The notes beneath the pieces are model-generated. The model was not told the DNA's origin. It worked only from the letters and a program-made list of their open reading frames with translations, and searched no databases. Position numbers and translations under genes: made by a program. DNA of 64,000 nt from contig NZ_JNVB01000012.1 in NCBI RefSeq assembly GCF_000770305.1, forward strand, positions 1-64,000, written 5' to 3'. This DNA is from Erwinia oleae. Its GTDB lineage: Bacteria > Pseudomonadota > Gammaproteobacteria > Enterobacterales > Enterobacteriaceae. Each line of letters begins with the position of its first letter. Position 1 is the first letter of the stretch. Of this stretch, positions 20,690 to 29,555 are shown one piece after another.

Positions 20690-20718
20690 CGCGCCCTTAT
20701 CAGGGCGCGTTTTTTTTC
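20690..20718 (+). terminator. Intrinsic terminator of the sugar transferase gene
   Basis: CGCGCCC-ttatca-GGGCGCG followed by nine T, 15 bases after the stop codon. Confidence 0.92.
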
Positions 20719-20810
20719 TCAGGTGACTATTTCTTTCTTCTCCCCTTTTCTTTTCCCGCCGTAATCCTTACCCTGTCCGGCTTGCTGTTTAATGGACGTC
20801 ATCACGCACG

Positions 20811-22001
20811 ATGCAAAAATTCACGCTACTTCTTCTGACCCTGGTGCTACTGGCGCCGCTGGGCATCGATCTCTATCTGCCCACGCTGCCTGAGATCGCG
20901 CTGGGCCTGAACACGCCGGTCAGCAATATTCAGACCACCATTCCGCTTTTCCTGCTGGTGATGGGACTTGGGCAACTGGTTGCCGGGCCGCTGGTTGATA
21001 ATCTGGGAAGAAAGCCGCTGGCGCTGGCCGGGCTGCTTCTTTATCTCATTGGCAGCATCCTTGCCGCTACCGCCAGCGGCTGGCCACAGTTTCTGTCGGC
21101 CAGGGTGGTACAAGGCTGCGCGGTGTGCTGCACCGCTGTCGTGGCGTTCAGCGGCGTGCGCGATCGTCTGGATGGCGAAGAAGCGGCCCGCGCCTATGGC
21201 TTTCTTAACGGCGCGCTGAACATTGTTCCGGCGCTGGCGCCGATGCTGGGCGGCTTTCTGGCTGAGGCTTTCGGCTGGCGGGCACCCTTCTGGTTTCTGA
21301 CCGGCTATGCATTACTGATTGGCCTGCTGGTGATTTTCTTTTTACCGGAAACGCGTCCGGCGGATACGCTGCGCGTTAAGGGATTGCCGCTGAAGCAGTA
21401 TGGGCAAATACTCAGCCAGCCGCGCTTTCTTGCCTTTGCTTTTGCGAATGCCGGCGCGCTGGGCATGGTGTTGACCTATGTTTCCCTCGCGCCACAGGTG
21501 CTGATGATGGAAGGAAAGCTCACCGCCCTGCAATTTTCCATTGCCTTCGGCGCCAACGGCTTCTGGATCATGCTGGTCAGCGTGCTGGTAAATAAAATGA
21601 TCCGTAAGGTTGGCAGGCCGGTTTGCCTGTTTATCGGCAGTGTGGCAATGGCGCTGGGCGCGATGATGCTGATGGCGGGCGCAGGGTTTCTTCCTGACGC
21701 CTGGCAGTCGCACTGGGCGCTCTATATGCTGCCGGTCGCGGTGGCCGTCGCCGGTCTGGCCTTTACCGTTGGCCCGGCAACCAGCTATGCGCTGGAACCC
21801 TGGCAGCAGCAGGCGGGCGTGGCGTCGGCGCTGGCCGGTTTTATTCAGATGGCGGGCGGTGCGGGCGGTGGCCTGCTGGTGATGATGTTGCCGCTGGCGG
21901 AAAAATCGGCGCTCGGCCTGATGATGGCGGCGGGCGCGATACTGACCGGCCTCGCCTGGCTATGTAGTAAAAAAGTGCGCGGCACGCTGACCGCGCTCTG
22001 A
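20811..22001 (+). CDS. Bcr/CflA-type MFS multidrug exporter
   Basis: Twelve-helix major facilitator of the drug:H+ antiporter (DHA1, Bcr/CflA-like) group in the inner membrane. The first helix carries APLGIDLYLPTLPEIA, characteristic of Bcr/CflA proteins, and the loop 2-3 motif is GPLVDNLGRKPLALAG. Length is 396 aa. I cannot match it to a specific E. coli gene. No good ribosome binding site precedes the ATG, so the start is less certain. It ends 2 bases from the convergent dadX stop. Confidence 0.85.
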   Translation: MQKFTLLLLTLVLLAPLGIDLYLPTLPEIALGLNTPVSNIQTTIPLFLLVMGLGQLVAGPLVDNLGRKPLALAGLLLYLIGSILAATASGWPQFLSARVVQGCAVCCTAVVAFSGVRDRLDGEEAARAYGFLNGALNIVPALAPMLGGFLAEAFGWRAPFWFLTGYALLIGLLVIFFLPETRPADTLRVKGLPLKQYGQILSQPRFLAFAFANAGALGMVLTYVSLAPQVLMMEGKLTALQFSIAFGANGFWIMLVSVLVNKMIRKVGRPVCLFIGSVAMALGAMMLMAGAGFLPDAWQSHWALYMLPVAVAVAGLAFTVGPATSYALEPWQQQAGVASALAGFIQMAGGAGGGLLVMMLPLAEKSALGLMMAAGAILTGLAWLCSKKVRGTLTAL

Positions 22002-22003
22002 TA

Positions 22004-23074
22004 TTAGATGACCGTGACCGGCACGCGCGGCGCCAGCGCGCACATTAACTCGTAGCCTACCGTGCCGGCGCTCGCAGCAACGTCATCAATACGAACGTTG
22101 CTTCCCCACAGTTCGACCGCGCTACCGATCCCCGCCTGCGGACAAGGCGTCAAATCAATCGTCAGCATATCCATTGAAATCGCGCCAACCGTCTGCGTCA
22201 TGACGCCGTCAACCCAGACCGGCGTACCGGTCGGCGCATGGCGCGGATAGCCATCGGCATAACCGCACGCCACCACGCCGATGCGCTGCTCACCACGTGC
22301 GTGATAGCGCGCGCCGTAGCCCACGCCGTCGCCCGCCGTCAGCGTCTGGATACCAATGATCGTGCTGCTGAGCGTCATCGCGGGCTGCAAACCGCAGCTG
22401 GCGATGTCCCGCCACTGTCCGCTGGGTGATGCGCCATAAAGAATGATGCCGGGTCGCACCCAGTGATAATGCGTTTCAGGGTGCCACAGCGTGGCGGCGG
22501 AGTTGGCCAGCGAGCGCGGGCAGTCCAGCCCTTCCGCCGCGGCGTTGATGCGCCGCATCGGTTCGATGATCCCTTCGCTGCTCTCTGCCTCGGCAAAATG
22601 CGCCATCAGCGTTATTTCGCCAACGTTTTTCAGCGCGCGCAGCTTCTGCCAAGCGTGATTCACCTGCGTTGGCTGGAAACCGAGCCGGTTCATGCCGCTG
22701 TTCATTTTTAAATAAATATCCAGCGGCGCAGAAAGCTCCGCCCTGGCCAGCGCCTGAATCTGCCAGTTGCTGTGCACGCTGGTGGTCAGGCGATAGCGGT
22801 CGAGGATCGCCAGCTCGCTGCTTTCAAAAAAACCCTCCAGCAGCAGGATGGGTTTTTTCCAGCCGCGCTCACGCAGCAGGATTGCCTCTTCAAGATTGAG
22901 CAGCGCAAAGCCGTCGGTTTCAGAAAAACTTTGCCAAACGCGATCGAGGCCGTGGCCGTAGGCGTTTGCTTTCACCACGGACCAGACGCGTGAATGGGGC
23001 GCAGCCTGACGGGCAACCGCCAGGTTATGTCGCAACGCATGAGTATCGATCGTAGCGACGGTCGGACGAGACAT
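22004..23074 (-). CDS. dadX: Catabolic alanine racemase
   Basis: PLP-dependent interconversion of L- and D-alanine, feeding DadA during alanine catabolism. The PLP-binding Lys is in SVVKANAYGHG near residue 35 and the second catalytic Tyr in GVGYGARYHARG. Length is 356 aa as for DadX/Alr. Its operon partner dadA lies 30 bases upstream on the same strand, which distinguishes it from the biosynthetic alr. Confidence 0.95.
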   Translation of the reverse strand: MSRPTVATIDTHALRHNLAVARQAAPHSRVWSVVKANAYGHGLDRVWQSFSETDGFALLNLEEAILLRERGWKKPILLLEGFFESSELAILDRYRLTTSVHSNWQIQALARAELSAPLDIYLKMNSGMNRLGFQPTQVNHAWQKLRALKNVGEITLMAHFAEAESSEGIIEPMRRINAAAEGLDCPRSLANSAATLWHPETHYHWVRPGIILYGASPSGQWRDIASCGLQPAMTLSSTIIGIQTLTAGDGVGYGARYHARGEQRIGVVACGYADGYPRHAPTGTPVWVDGVMTQTVGAISMDMLTIDLTPCPQAGIGSAVELWGSNVRIDDVAASAGTVGYELMCALAPRVPVTVI

Positions 23075-23104
23075 AACTTCTCCTGATTTGAAATGCAGGG
23101 ACGT

Positions 23105-24403
23105 TTAGCGGCTGGCGCCGTACAGCGTATGACCAGTCGTTGGCCAGGTTCCCGGCAGGTAACGCATTACCGACAGATCGTCTGCGGCAATGGCGGGTTT
23201 ACGTCCGGAAATGATATCAGAAAGTAGCTGACCCGATCCGCACGCCATCGTCCAACCGAGCGTTCCATGACCGGTATTCAGAAAAAGATTATTCAGCGGC
23301 GTGCGGCCAACGATTGGCGTGCCGTCCGGCGTCATCGGGCGTAGTCCGGTCCAGAAGGTTGCCTGTGCCGTGTGTCCGCCGCCGGGGAAGAGATCGTTAA
23401 CCACCATTTCCAGCGTTTCGCGTCGTGCAGGCAGCAGATCGGTGTTATAGCCGACAATTTCCGCCATGCCGCCAACGCGAATGCGGTCGTCAAAACGCGT
23501 GATGGCAATTTTATAGCTTTCATCCAGTACGGTAGAAACCGGCGCCGCCTGGGCGTTGTTAATCGGAATAGTTAACGAATAGCCTTTCAGCGGATAGACC
23601 GGAATTTTCACCAGGGGCTTCAGCAGCGAAGTGGAAAACGATCCGAGCGCCACCACAAAGGCGTCGGCCGTGACCCCCTCTGCGCCACACTGCACGCCAA
23701 CGATACGGTTACCTTCCTGCAACAGCGCGTCAACAGGCGTATTAAAACGAAAGGTAACGCCTGCGGACTTCGCCATCTCCGCCAGACGTCCGGTAAAGAG
23801 CTGGCAGTCGCCGGTTTCATCGTTAGGTAAACGCAGACCGCCGGTCAGCTTATGGCGCGTCGCAGCGAGCGCGGGTTCGGCGATGGCTAACTGCTCCGCT
23901 TCCAGCAGTTCATACGGCACGCCTGCCTCTTTCAGCACCGCAATATCTTTGGCAGCATTTTCATATTGTTGCGCAGTGCGAAACACCTGAAGCGTTCCGC
24001 CCTGCCGACCTTCATAAGCGATGCCGGTTTCCTGGCGCAGTAACTTCAGGCAGTCACGGCTGTACTCGGCAATACGCACCATGCGGCTTTTATTTTGCTG
24101 ATAGTGCGCCATGTCGCAGTTACGCACCATCTGCCACATCCACTCAAGCTGAAAGCGGCTGCCGTCAGGTCGGATCGCCAGCGGCGCATGACGCTGAAAA
24201 AGCCATTTGATCGCCTTCAGCGGCACGCCGGGCGCGGCCCATGGCGCGGCGTAACCGGGTGAGATCTGCCCGGCGTTTGCCGCACTGGTTTCCAGTGCCA
24301 CGTCGGGCTGCCGGTCAATAACCGTCACCTCGTGCCCCGCCCGAGACAAATACCAGGCGCTGGCGACGCCAACCACGCCACTACCCAAAATGACAACTCG
24401 CAT
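23105..24403 (-). CDS. dadA: D-amino acid dehydrogenase small subunit
   Basis: Membrane-associated FAD enzyme that oxidises D-alanine and other D-amino acids and delivers electrons to the respiratory chain. The dinucleotide-binding opening [17 protein letters not shown] is at residue 3; later [33 protein letters not shown] and [16 protein letters not shown] are typical of the family. GGTGGAG before ATG 24403 fixes the start and gives 432 aa, the E. coli length. First gene of dadA-dadX. Confidence 0.96.
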   Translation of the reverse strand: MRVVILGSGVVGVASAWYLSRAGHEVTVIDRQPDVALETSAANAGQISPGYAAPWAAPGVPLKAIKWLFQRHAPLAIRPDGSRFQLEWMWQMVRNCDMAHYQQNKSRMVRIAEYSRDCLKLLRQETGIAYEGRQGGTLQVFRTAQQYENAAKDIAVLKEAGVPYELLEAEQLAIAEPALAATRHKLTGGLRLPNDETGDCQLFTGRLAEMAKSAGVTFRFNTPVDALLQEGNRIVGVQCGAEGVTADAFVVALGSFSTSLLKPLVKIPVYPLKGYSLTIPINNAQAAPVSTVLDESYKIAITRFDDRIRVGGMAEIVGYNTDLLPARRETLEMVVNDLFPGGGHTAQATFWTGLRPMTPDGTPIVGRTPLNNLFLNTGHGTLGWTMACGSGQLLSDIISGRKPAIAADDLSVMRYLPGTWPTTGHTLYGASR

Positions 24404-24921
24404 AATGCTCCACCGATTTTGCAACAGAGAGATAAACTGCCTGAAAGCGGCATCATTAGATGAAAAGACTACCGCAAAACGATCGTTACCGCATGGGTAC
24501 ATTTCACATCTTTTTAACCAAAAAAAAGAATAAAGAACATACCCGGCATGCAGTTTGCCATTTAATATCGCTTTCAGGCGTTATAAAGCAGTTAATCTCA
24601 TTAAAAAAGCCAATGATGCCTTTGCTCAGCACAATATTATCGGGCCATAGCTTTCACTTATAAACAGGATCATCTGCTGTAAACAAAAGTAAAACCAATA
24701 TATTAAATCATTAAAAAAACAAATTACTTACCACACTCTGTTTCCTGCCAAATATATCCATTGTATTCGCCGAAAGAATCAGAGAGAGTGAACTATCATT
24801 AGCTTATTGGCTTCATTTCTGGCCTGCCGGCACGCGATGCTTCAGGTGGATCAGGATAAAACGGACGTTTTGCCGCTGCGCTATGCAGCGATGGAAACCG
24901 GTTTTATAAAAGAGGTGCGCT
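24404..24921. other. Intergenic region between divergent dadA and ycgB
   Basis: About 518 bases, AT-rich in its left and central parts. E. coli dadAX is controlled by Lrp and CRP. I see only an isolated TCACA half-site in the left part and no full CRP match. Near ycgB there is a 6-bp palindrome (CGCTGC/GCAGCG). I find no gene here. Confidence 0.45.
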
Positions 24922-26457
24922 ATGACAACTATCTTTGACGTTCCTGTCACTAACAGCAAACGACTCAGCGATGGGCCCGACTGGACCTTTGACCTGCTTG
25001 ATGTTTACCTGGCGGAAATTGATCGTGTTGCCCGGCTCTATCGGCTTGATACCTACCCTCATCAGATTGAAGTGATTACTTCAGAGCAGATGATGGACGC
25101 CTACTCCAGCGTGGGCATGCCCATTAACTACGCCCACTGGTCTTTTGGTAAAAAATTCATTGAAACCGAGCAGCGCTACAAACACGGTCAGCAGGGTCTG
25201 GCGTATGAAATTGTTATTAATTCCAATCCCTGTATCGCCTACCTGATGGAAGAAAACACCATCACTATGCAGGCGCTGGTGATGGCGCATGCCTGCTACG
25301 GGCATAACTCCTTTTTTAAAAATAACTACCTGTTTCGTAGCTGGACAGACGCCAGCTCCATTGTCGATTACCTGATTTTTGCACGTAACTATATTTCCGA
25401 ATGCGAAGAGCGCTACGGCATTGATGAGGTGGAGAAGCTGCTTGATTCATGCCATGCGCTGATGAATTACGGCGTCGATCGCTATAAGCGCCCGCAGAAA
25501 ATTTCACTTCAGGAGGAGAAAGCACGGCAGAAAAGTCGTGAAGAGTACCTGCAAAGCCAGGTGAACACGCTGTGGCGTACCCTGCCACGTCGCGATCGCG
25601 AAGAGTCTCAGGTTGAGGCCGCGCGTTACCCCTCTGAACCACAGGAAAATCTGCTCTACTTCATGGAGAAGAACGCGCCGCTGCTGGAGCCGTGGCAGCG
25701 GGAAATCCTGCGTATTGTGCGCAAGGTCAGCCAGTATTTCTATCCACAAAAGCAGACGCAGGTAATGAATGAAGGCTGGGCGACGTTCTGGCACTACACC
25801 ATCCTCAATCACCTTTATGATGAAGGCAAGGTGTCCGAGCGTTTCATGCTTGAATTCCTGCACAGCCATACAAACGTGATTTTCCAGCCGCCGTACAACA
25901 GCCAGTGGTACAACGGCATCAATCCTTATGCGTTGGGTTTTGCCATGTTCCAGGACATCAAACGCATTTGCGAAGCGCCGACGGAGGAAGATCGCTACTG
26001 GTTCCCGGATATTGCCGGCAGCAACTGGCTTGATACGCTGCATTTCGCCATGCGTGAATTTAAAGATGAGAGCTTTATCAGCCAGTTTTTATCACCGAAA
26101 GTCATGCGTGATTTCCGCCTGTTTACGGTGATGGATGACGATCGAAATAACTATCTGGAAATCGCCGCTATTCATGATGAAGCGGGCTATCGGGCCATCC
26201 GTCAGCAGCTTTCGGCGCAGTACAATCTCAGTAACCTTGAGCCGAATATTCAGGTTTATGATGTCAATCTGCGCGGCGATCGCTCACTGACGCTGCGTTA
26301 TGTGCCGCACAATCGGGCACCGCTGGATAAAACGCGAAGGGAAGTGTTGAAGCACGTACATCGTCTCTGGGGCTTTGACGTGCATCTGGAGCAGCAAAAT
26401 GACGATGGCACCACGGAAATACTCGATCGCTGCCCGCCACGCACCTCAACGCTGTAA
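24922..26457 (+). CDS. ycgB: SpoVR family protein YcgB
   Basis: Stationary-phase cytoplasmic protein of the SpoVR family; molecular function unknown. The 511 residues (E. coli 510) keep the family blocks HWSFGKKFIETEQRYKHGQ near residue 72, VMAHACYGHNSFFKNN, and MNEGWATFWHYTILN in the middle, with His and Glu residues that could bind metal. GAGGTG seven bases before the ATG supports the start. It is often genetically linked to PrkA kinase and DUF444 genes, both present in this window as yeaG and yeaH. Confidence 0.95.
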   Translation: MTTIFDVPVTNSKRLSDGPDWTFDLLDVYLAEIDRVARLYRLDTYPHQIEVITSEQMMDAYSSVGMPINYAHWSFGKKFIETEQRYKHGQQGLAYEIVINSNPCIAYLMEENTITMQALVMAHACYGHNSFFKNNYLFRSWTDASSIVDYLIFARNYISECEERYGIDEVEKLLDSCHALMNYGVDRYKRPQKISLQEEKARQKSREEYLQSQVNTLWRTLPRRDREESQVEAARYPSEPQENLLYFMEKNAPLLEPWQREILRIVRKVSQYFYPQKQTQVMNEGWATFWHYTILNHLYDEGKVSERFMLEFLHSHTNVIFQPPYNSQWYNGINPYALGFAMFQDIKRICEAPTEEDRYWFPDIAGSNWLDTLHFAMREFKDESFISQFLSPKVMRDFRLFTVMDDDRNNYLEIAAIHDEAGYRAIRQQLSAQYNLSNLEPNIQVYDVNLRGDRSLTLRYVPHNRAPLDKTRREVLKHVHRLWGFDVHLEQQNDDGTTEILDRCPPRTSTL

Positions 26458-26464
26458 ATATCAG

Positions 26465-26491
26465 GCCGGTTCTTCAGAACCGGCTTTTTTT
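26465..26491 (+). terminator. Intrinsic terminator of ycgB
   Basis: GCCGGTTC-ttca-GAACCGGC followed by seven T. It abuts the end of the convergent fadR gene. Confidence 0.9.
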
Positions 26492-27209
26492 ATCGGCGCT
26501 GCGGCGTCAGTTCGGTGGGCATACTGTTCTGCATTGCGTGCCACAGTTCACCGCTGCGGCGGCCATAGTCACGCACCGCGTCAACGATTTTGTCGAAGTG
26601 GCGATCGTGCAGTATCACCAACAGCTGTTGGTAAAAATCTGCCGCCAGCTTGCGCGCTTCCGGATTGGAAAAATAGTGACGGCCGACGCGCGTATACAGG
26701 CCTTTCAGGCCGTTCAGGATCAGTCCGTAAATAGGATTGCCGGAAGCAAATGCCAGTCCGCGGAAAATGTTGTAGTCCAGCTCGGTAAACGCTTCTGCGC
26801 CGTCTTCCACGCTTTTCGCCATCTCCAGCACTTCTTTTGCTTTCTCCGGATGGATGCGGATCGCGCGGCGAATAAAAATCGACGAAATATTGGTGCGCAC
26901 CGACAGCAGATTATCAATGAGCTGCGGTACGCTGTCGTGATCCAGGCGCGCCAGCGTTTCCAGAATATTGAGGCCGGAGGTTTCCCAAAAATTATTCACC
27001 CGCGTTGGTTTGCCGTGCTGAATCGTCAGCCAGCCATCGCGCGCCAGGCGCTGGAGCACTTCGCGCAGCGTGGTGCGGGTCACGCCGATCAGCTCTGAGA
27101 GCTCACGCTCTGCCGGAAGGATGGAACCTGGTGGAAAACGGCTGTTCCAGATACTTTCAATAATGTATTCTTCAGCGAATCCCGCTGGGCTCTGCGCCTT
27201 GATGACCAT
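26490..27209 (-). CDS. fadR: Fatty acid metabolism regulator FadR
   Basis: GntR-family transcription factor that represses beta-oxidation genes and activates fabA/fabB; long-chain acyl-CoA releases it from DNA. The winged helix lies at about residues 10-73 ([28 protein letters not shown]) and the all-helical acyl-CoA domain follows. Length is 239 aa, same as E. coli. In E. coli nhaB lies divergently beside it and dsbB beyond; here nhaB is absent. A likely target, fadD, lies 7 kb away with a FadR-type operator. Confidence 0.97.
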   Translation of the reverse strand: MVIKAQSPAGFAEEYIIESIWNSRFPPGSILPAERELSELIGVTRTTLREVLQRLARDGWLTIQHGKPTRVNNFWETSGLNILETLARLDHDSVPQLIDNLLSVRTNISSIFIRRAIRIHPEKAKEVLEMAKSVEDGAEAFTELDYNIFRGLAFASGNPIYGLILNGLKGLYTRVGRHYFSNPEARKLAADFYQQLLVILHDRHFDKIVDAVRDYGRRSGELWHAMQNSMPTELTPQRR

Positions 27210-27481
27210 AGCGTTTTGTTTCCATTGCTTCAGGACGACAAAAAATTGAGCTCATCATACCAGACGCCCTGAACATCACCTAGACCGCCAGCGCGCTAAA
27301 AAGTGGTCAAGGCCGCAAATCACGCAAATGTAAACGCACGTCTGACTGGTTTTTGATGACGCAGATTATTCACACTTTCTTTTATCTGGGTCATGGTCGC
27401 CGCTAAATTTTCTTTTCATGACTGGCACGCATCCACTTTTCGTTTACACTGCCGTTTCGAAAGCTGTTACATGGATTGATT

Positions 27482-28012
27482 ATGTTGAGATATCTGAATA
27501 CCTGTTCCCGCGGTCGCGGCGCGTGGCTGCTGCTGGCGCTGACGGCGTTTGCACTGGAAATGGTCGCGCTGTGGTTTCAGCACGTGATGTTGTTGAAGCC
27601 CTGCGTATTGTGCATTTACGAGCGCTGCGCGCTGTTTGGCGTGATGGGCGCGGGCGTGGTCGGTGCGATTGCGCCCAGAACGCCGCTGCGCTGGGTCGCC
27701 ATAGCGATCTGGTTATACAGCGCCTGGGAGGGACTGCGTCTGTCGTGGGAGCACACTATGATCCAGCTTCATCCCAATCCATTCGTCACCTGCGACTTTG
27801 CGGCGCGCTTTCCAACATGGCTGCCGCTGGACAAGTGGCTGCCTGCGGTGTTCGTCGCCAGCGGCGACTGCGCAGAAAAGCAGTGGTCTCTGTTTACGCT
27901 TGAGATGCCACAGTGGCTGGTGGGCATCTTTGCCGCTTATCTGCTGGTGGCCGCGCTGGTGCTTATCGCTCAGGCCTTCCGCCCGAAGCGGCGCGATCTC
28001 TTCTCACGCTGA
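27482..28012 (+). CDS. dsbB: Disulfide bond formation protein B
   Basis: Inner-membrane quinone reductase that reoxidises periplasmic DsbA. Four membrane helices and two periplasmic loops are visible. The first redox pair is in [11 protein letters not shown] (about Cys41/Cys44) and the second pair is the Cys of [10 protein letters not shown] and of VASGDCAEK. The start at ATG 27482 gives [13 protein letters not shown] and 176 aa, the E. coli length; a TTG six bases earlier is in frame. The ribosome binding site is weak. Confidence 0.96.
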   Translation: MLRYLNTCSRGRGAWLLLALTAFALEMVALWFQHVMLLKPCVLCIYERCALFGVMGAGVVGAIAPRTPLRWVAIAIWLYSAWEGLRLSWEHTMIQLHPNPFVTCDFAARFPTWLPLDKWLPAVFVASGDCAEKQWSLFTLEMPQWLVGIFAAYLLVAALVLIAQAFRPKRRDLFSR

Positions 28013-28023
28013 CGCCTGTTTCT

Positions 28024-28046
28024 GGCCCGCTCCGGCGGGCCTTTTT
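28024..28046 (+). terminator. Intrinsic terminator of dsbB
   Basis: GGCCCGC-tccg-GCGGGCC followed by five T, 11 bases after the dsbB stop. Confidence 0.9.
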
Positions 28047-28137
28047 ACATCATTCCCCTTAAAAAACGTAAGCCATTTGAAAGACCTGGCGCAGCCAACT
28101 ACGCTTTAAGGACTCCGATGCCACAAAAAGGAATACC

Positions 28138-28311
28138 ATGAAACATATTGCGTTAGCGCTGGTTCTGGCTTTCTCTTCTGCCGCCCTCACCGGCTGCGCT
28201 TACTGGGGAAATAACAACGACACGCACAGTCCGCCACCGGCACCGCCCGGCGGTCAGCAGCCTCCTGGCGCGCCGGGCGGCAGCGGTCCTGTTGGACAGC
28301 CGCAATCCTGA
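28138..28311 (+). CDS. Small Pro/Gly-rich lipoprotein, uncharacterised
   Basis: A 57-residue frame: a short signal peptide with the lipobox LTGC (Cys20), the sequence AYWGNNNDTHS, then a tail made almost only of Pro, Gly, Gln, Ala and Ser. AAAAAGGAATACC provides a ribosome binding site and a strong terminator follows, so it forms its own transcription unit between the dsbB terminator and ycgN. The +2 residue is Ala, which predicts outer-membrane sorting. I do not recognise the family. The disordered tail suggests a surface or periplasmic tether, which is only a guess. Confidence 0.75.
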   Translation: MKHIALALVLAFSSAALTGCAYWGNNNDTHSPPPAPPGGQQPPGAPGGSGPVGQPQS

Positions 28312-28317
28312 TGAGAT

Positions 28318-28352
28318 AAAACCGCACCTCAAAAGAGCGTGCGGTTTTTTTT
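28318..28352 (+). terminator. Intrinsic terminator of the small lipoprotein gene
   Basis: ACCGCAC / GTGCGGT with an 11-base loop and a run of eight T. It overlaps the 3' end of convergent ycgN. Confidence 0.85.
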
Positions 28353-28788
28353 AATACGGGCGATTAATGATGTGATCTTCCCAGTCGCGCACTTCGCTTT
28401 CGCGAACGGCGATATGACGGACCGAAATGCGTTCGGCGTGCATGGCAGATTTGGAACCGGCGCGCAACGGATGCCATGCGGGCAGGTTTTTCCCTTCCGC
28501 CAGCAGGCGATAGGCGCAGGTGGGCGGCAGCCAGGAAAATGTTGGCAGGTTTTCGCGGGTCAGCTTGATACAGTCTTCTTCGTATTCGAAGCGGCGTTCA
28601 TAGTTGCGGCACTGACAGGTTTTCAGATTCAGCTGGTTACAGGCGACATTGGTGAAGTAGATTTCATCCGTGTCCGCATCCTGTAACTTGTTCAGACAGC
28701 ACTGTCCGCATCCATCACAAAGGGATTCCCATTCCTCATCGCTCATCTGCTCCAGCGTTTTTTGTTGCCAGAAAGGGGTCTCGGTCAT
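28351..28788 (-). CDS. ycgN: UPF0260 cysteine-cluster protein YcgN
   Basis: Cytoplasmic protein of the YkgJ-type zinc/iron chelatase-like group, function unknown. The cluster [12 protein letters not shown] near residue 25, then [21 protein letters not shown], is the hallmark. From the ATG giving [11 protein letters not shown] it has 145 aa, close to the E. coli protein. The next gene upstream on the same strand is ycgM, 63 bases away. Confidence 0.92.
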   Translation of the reverse strand: MTETPFWQQKTLEQMSDEEWESLCDGCGQCCLNKLQDADTDEIYFTNVACNQLNLKTCQCRNYERRFEYEEDCIKLTRENLPTFSWLPPTCAYRLLAEGKNLPAWHPLRAGSKSAMHAERISVRHIAVRESEVRDWEDHIINRPY

Positions 28789-28851
28789 GTTCGCGTCCTG
28801 ATTGAATAAAAGCCCGCACCTTATAAACAGTTCGGGCTTCAGATGCAAGTT

Positions 28852-29511
28852 TTACAGCACGCGCGTGGCAATGCCGTGGCCGCCCAGTGAGGCTTCCAGT
28901 TTGTCGCCTGAGTTCATCGGGCCGACGCCTTCAGGCGTACCGGTCAGAATGACATCACCGGCGCGCAGGGTGAAAAAGCGGCTCATATAGGCAATCAGCG
29001 GCAGAATTTTATGGATCATATCGCTGGTATTGCCCTGCTGCCGAACTTCGCCGTTCACCAGTAATTTTAGCTCAACGTCCTGCGGATCGGCATTGAATTC
29101 CCCCACCGGGATAAAGCCGGACAGCGGACAGGAGTTATCAAAACCTTTGGCTTTTTCCCATGGCTGCCCCGCTTTTTTAAAGCCCGCCTGCATATCGCGC
29201 AGCGTGAGATCGAGCGCAATGCCGTAACCGGCAATCGCTTTTGCCACATGCTCTTCGGAAGCCTGCTTCAGCGTTGAACCAATCAGTACCGCCAGTTCAA
29301 TTTCATGATGTACGGCGCCAAAACCTTTCGGAATGGACAGCGGCTGGCGGATATCGCAAATCGCCGTTTCCGGCTTGATAAAAATAACCGGCTCATCCGG
29401 CGTTGCGCTGCCCATCTCTTTAATGTGTTTTGCATAGTTGCTGCCCACGCAAACCACTTTACTTACCGGGTAATCTAGCAGTGCGCCCTGCCAGTTGTGA
29501 TGTTGATACAT
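28852..29511 (-). CDS. ycgM: Fumarylacetoacetate hydrolase family protein YcgM
   Basis: FAH-fold enzyme; homologues are acylpyruvate hydrolases or oxaloacetate decarboxylases. Metal-ligand glutamates are visible in HHEIELAVLIGS, with Asp in GIALDLTLRDMQ, and the C-terminal GDVILTGTPEGVGPM is typical. The 219 residues begin MYQHHNWQGALLDYP as in E. coli. It lies between ycgN and a transglycosylase gene on the same strand. The substrate is not fixed by sequence. Confidence 0.93.
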   Translation of the reverse strand: MYQHHNWQGALLDYPVSKVVCVGSNYAKHIKEMGSATPDEPVIFIKPETAICDIRQPLSIPKGFGAVHHEIELAVLIGSTLKQASEEHVAKAIAGYGIALDLTLRDMQAGFKKAGQPWEKAKGFDNSCPLSGFIPVGEFNADPQDVELKLLVNGEVRQQGNTSDMIHKILPLIAYMSRFFTLRAGDVILTGTPEGVGPMNSGDKLEASLGGHGIATRVL

Positions 29512-29555
29512 ATTCTTCCCCTGACTGTGTTGATGGAAACGACCCGTGATGGTCG

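Noticed and set aside
24480-24520. CRP site upstream of dadA
   Set aside because: Only one half-site (TCACA) is present; the other half does not match.
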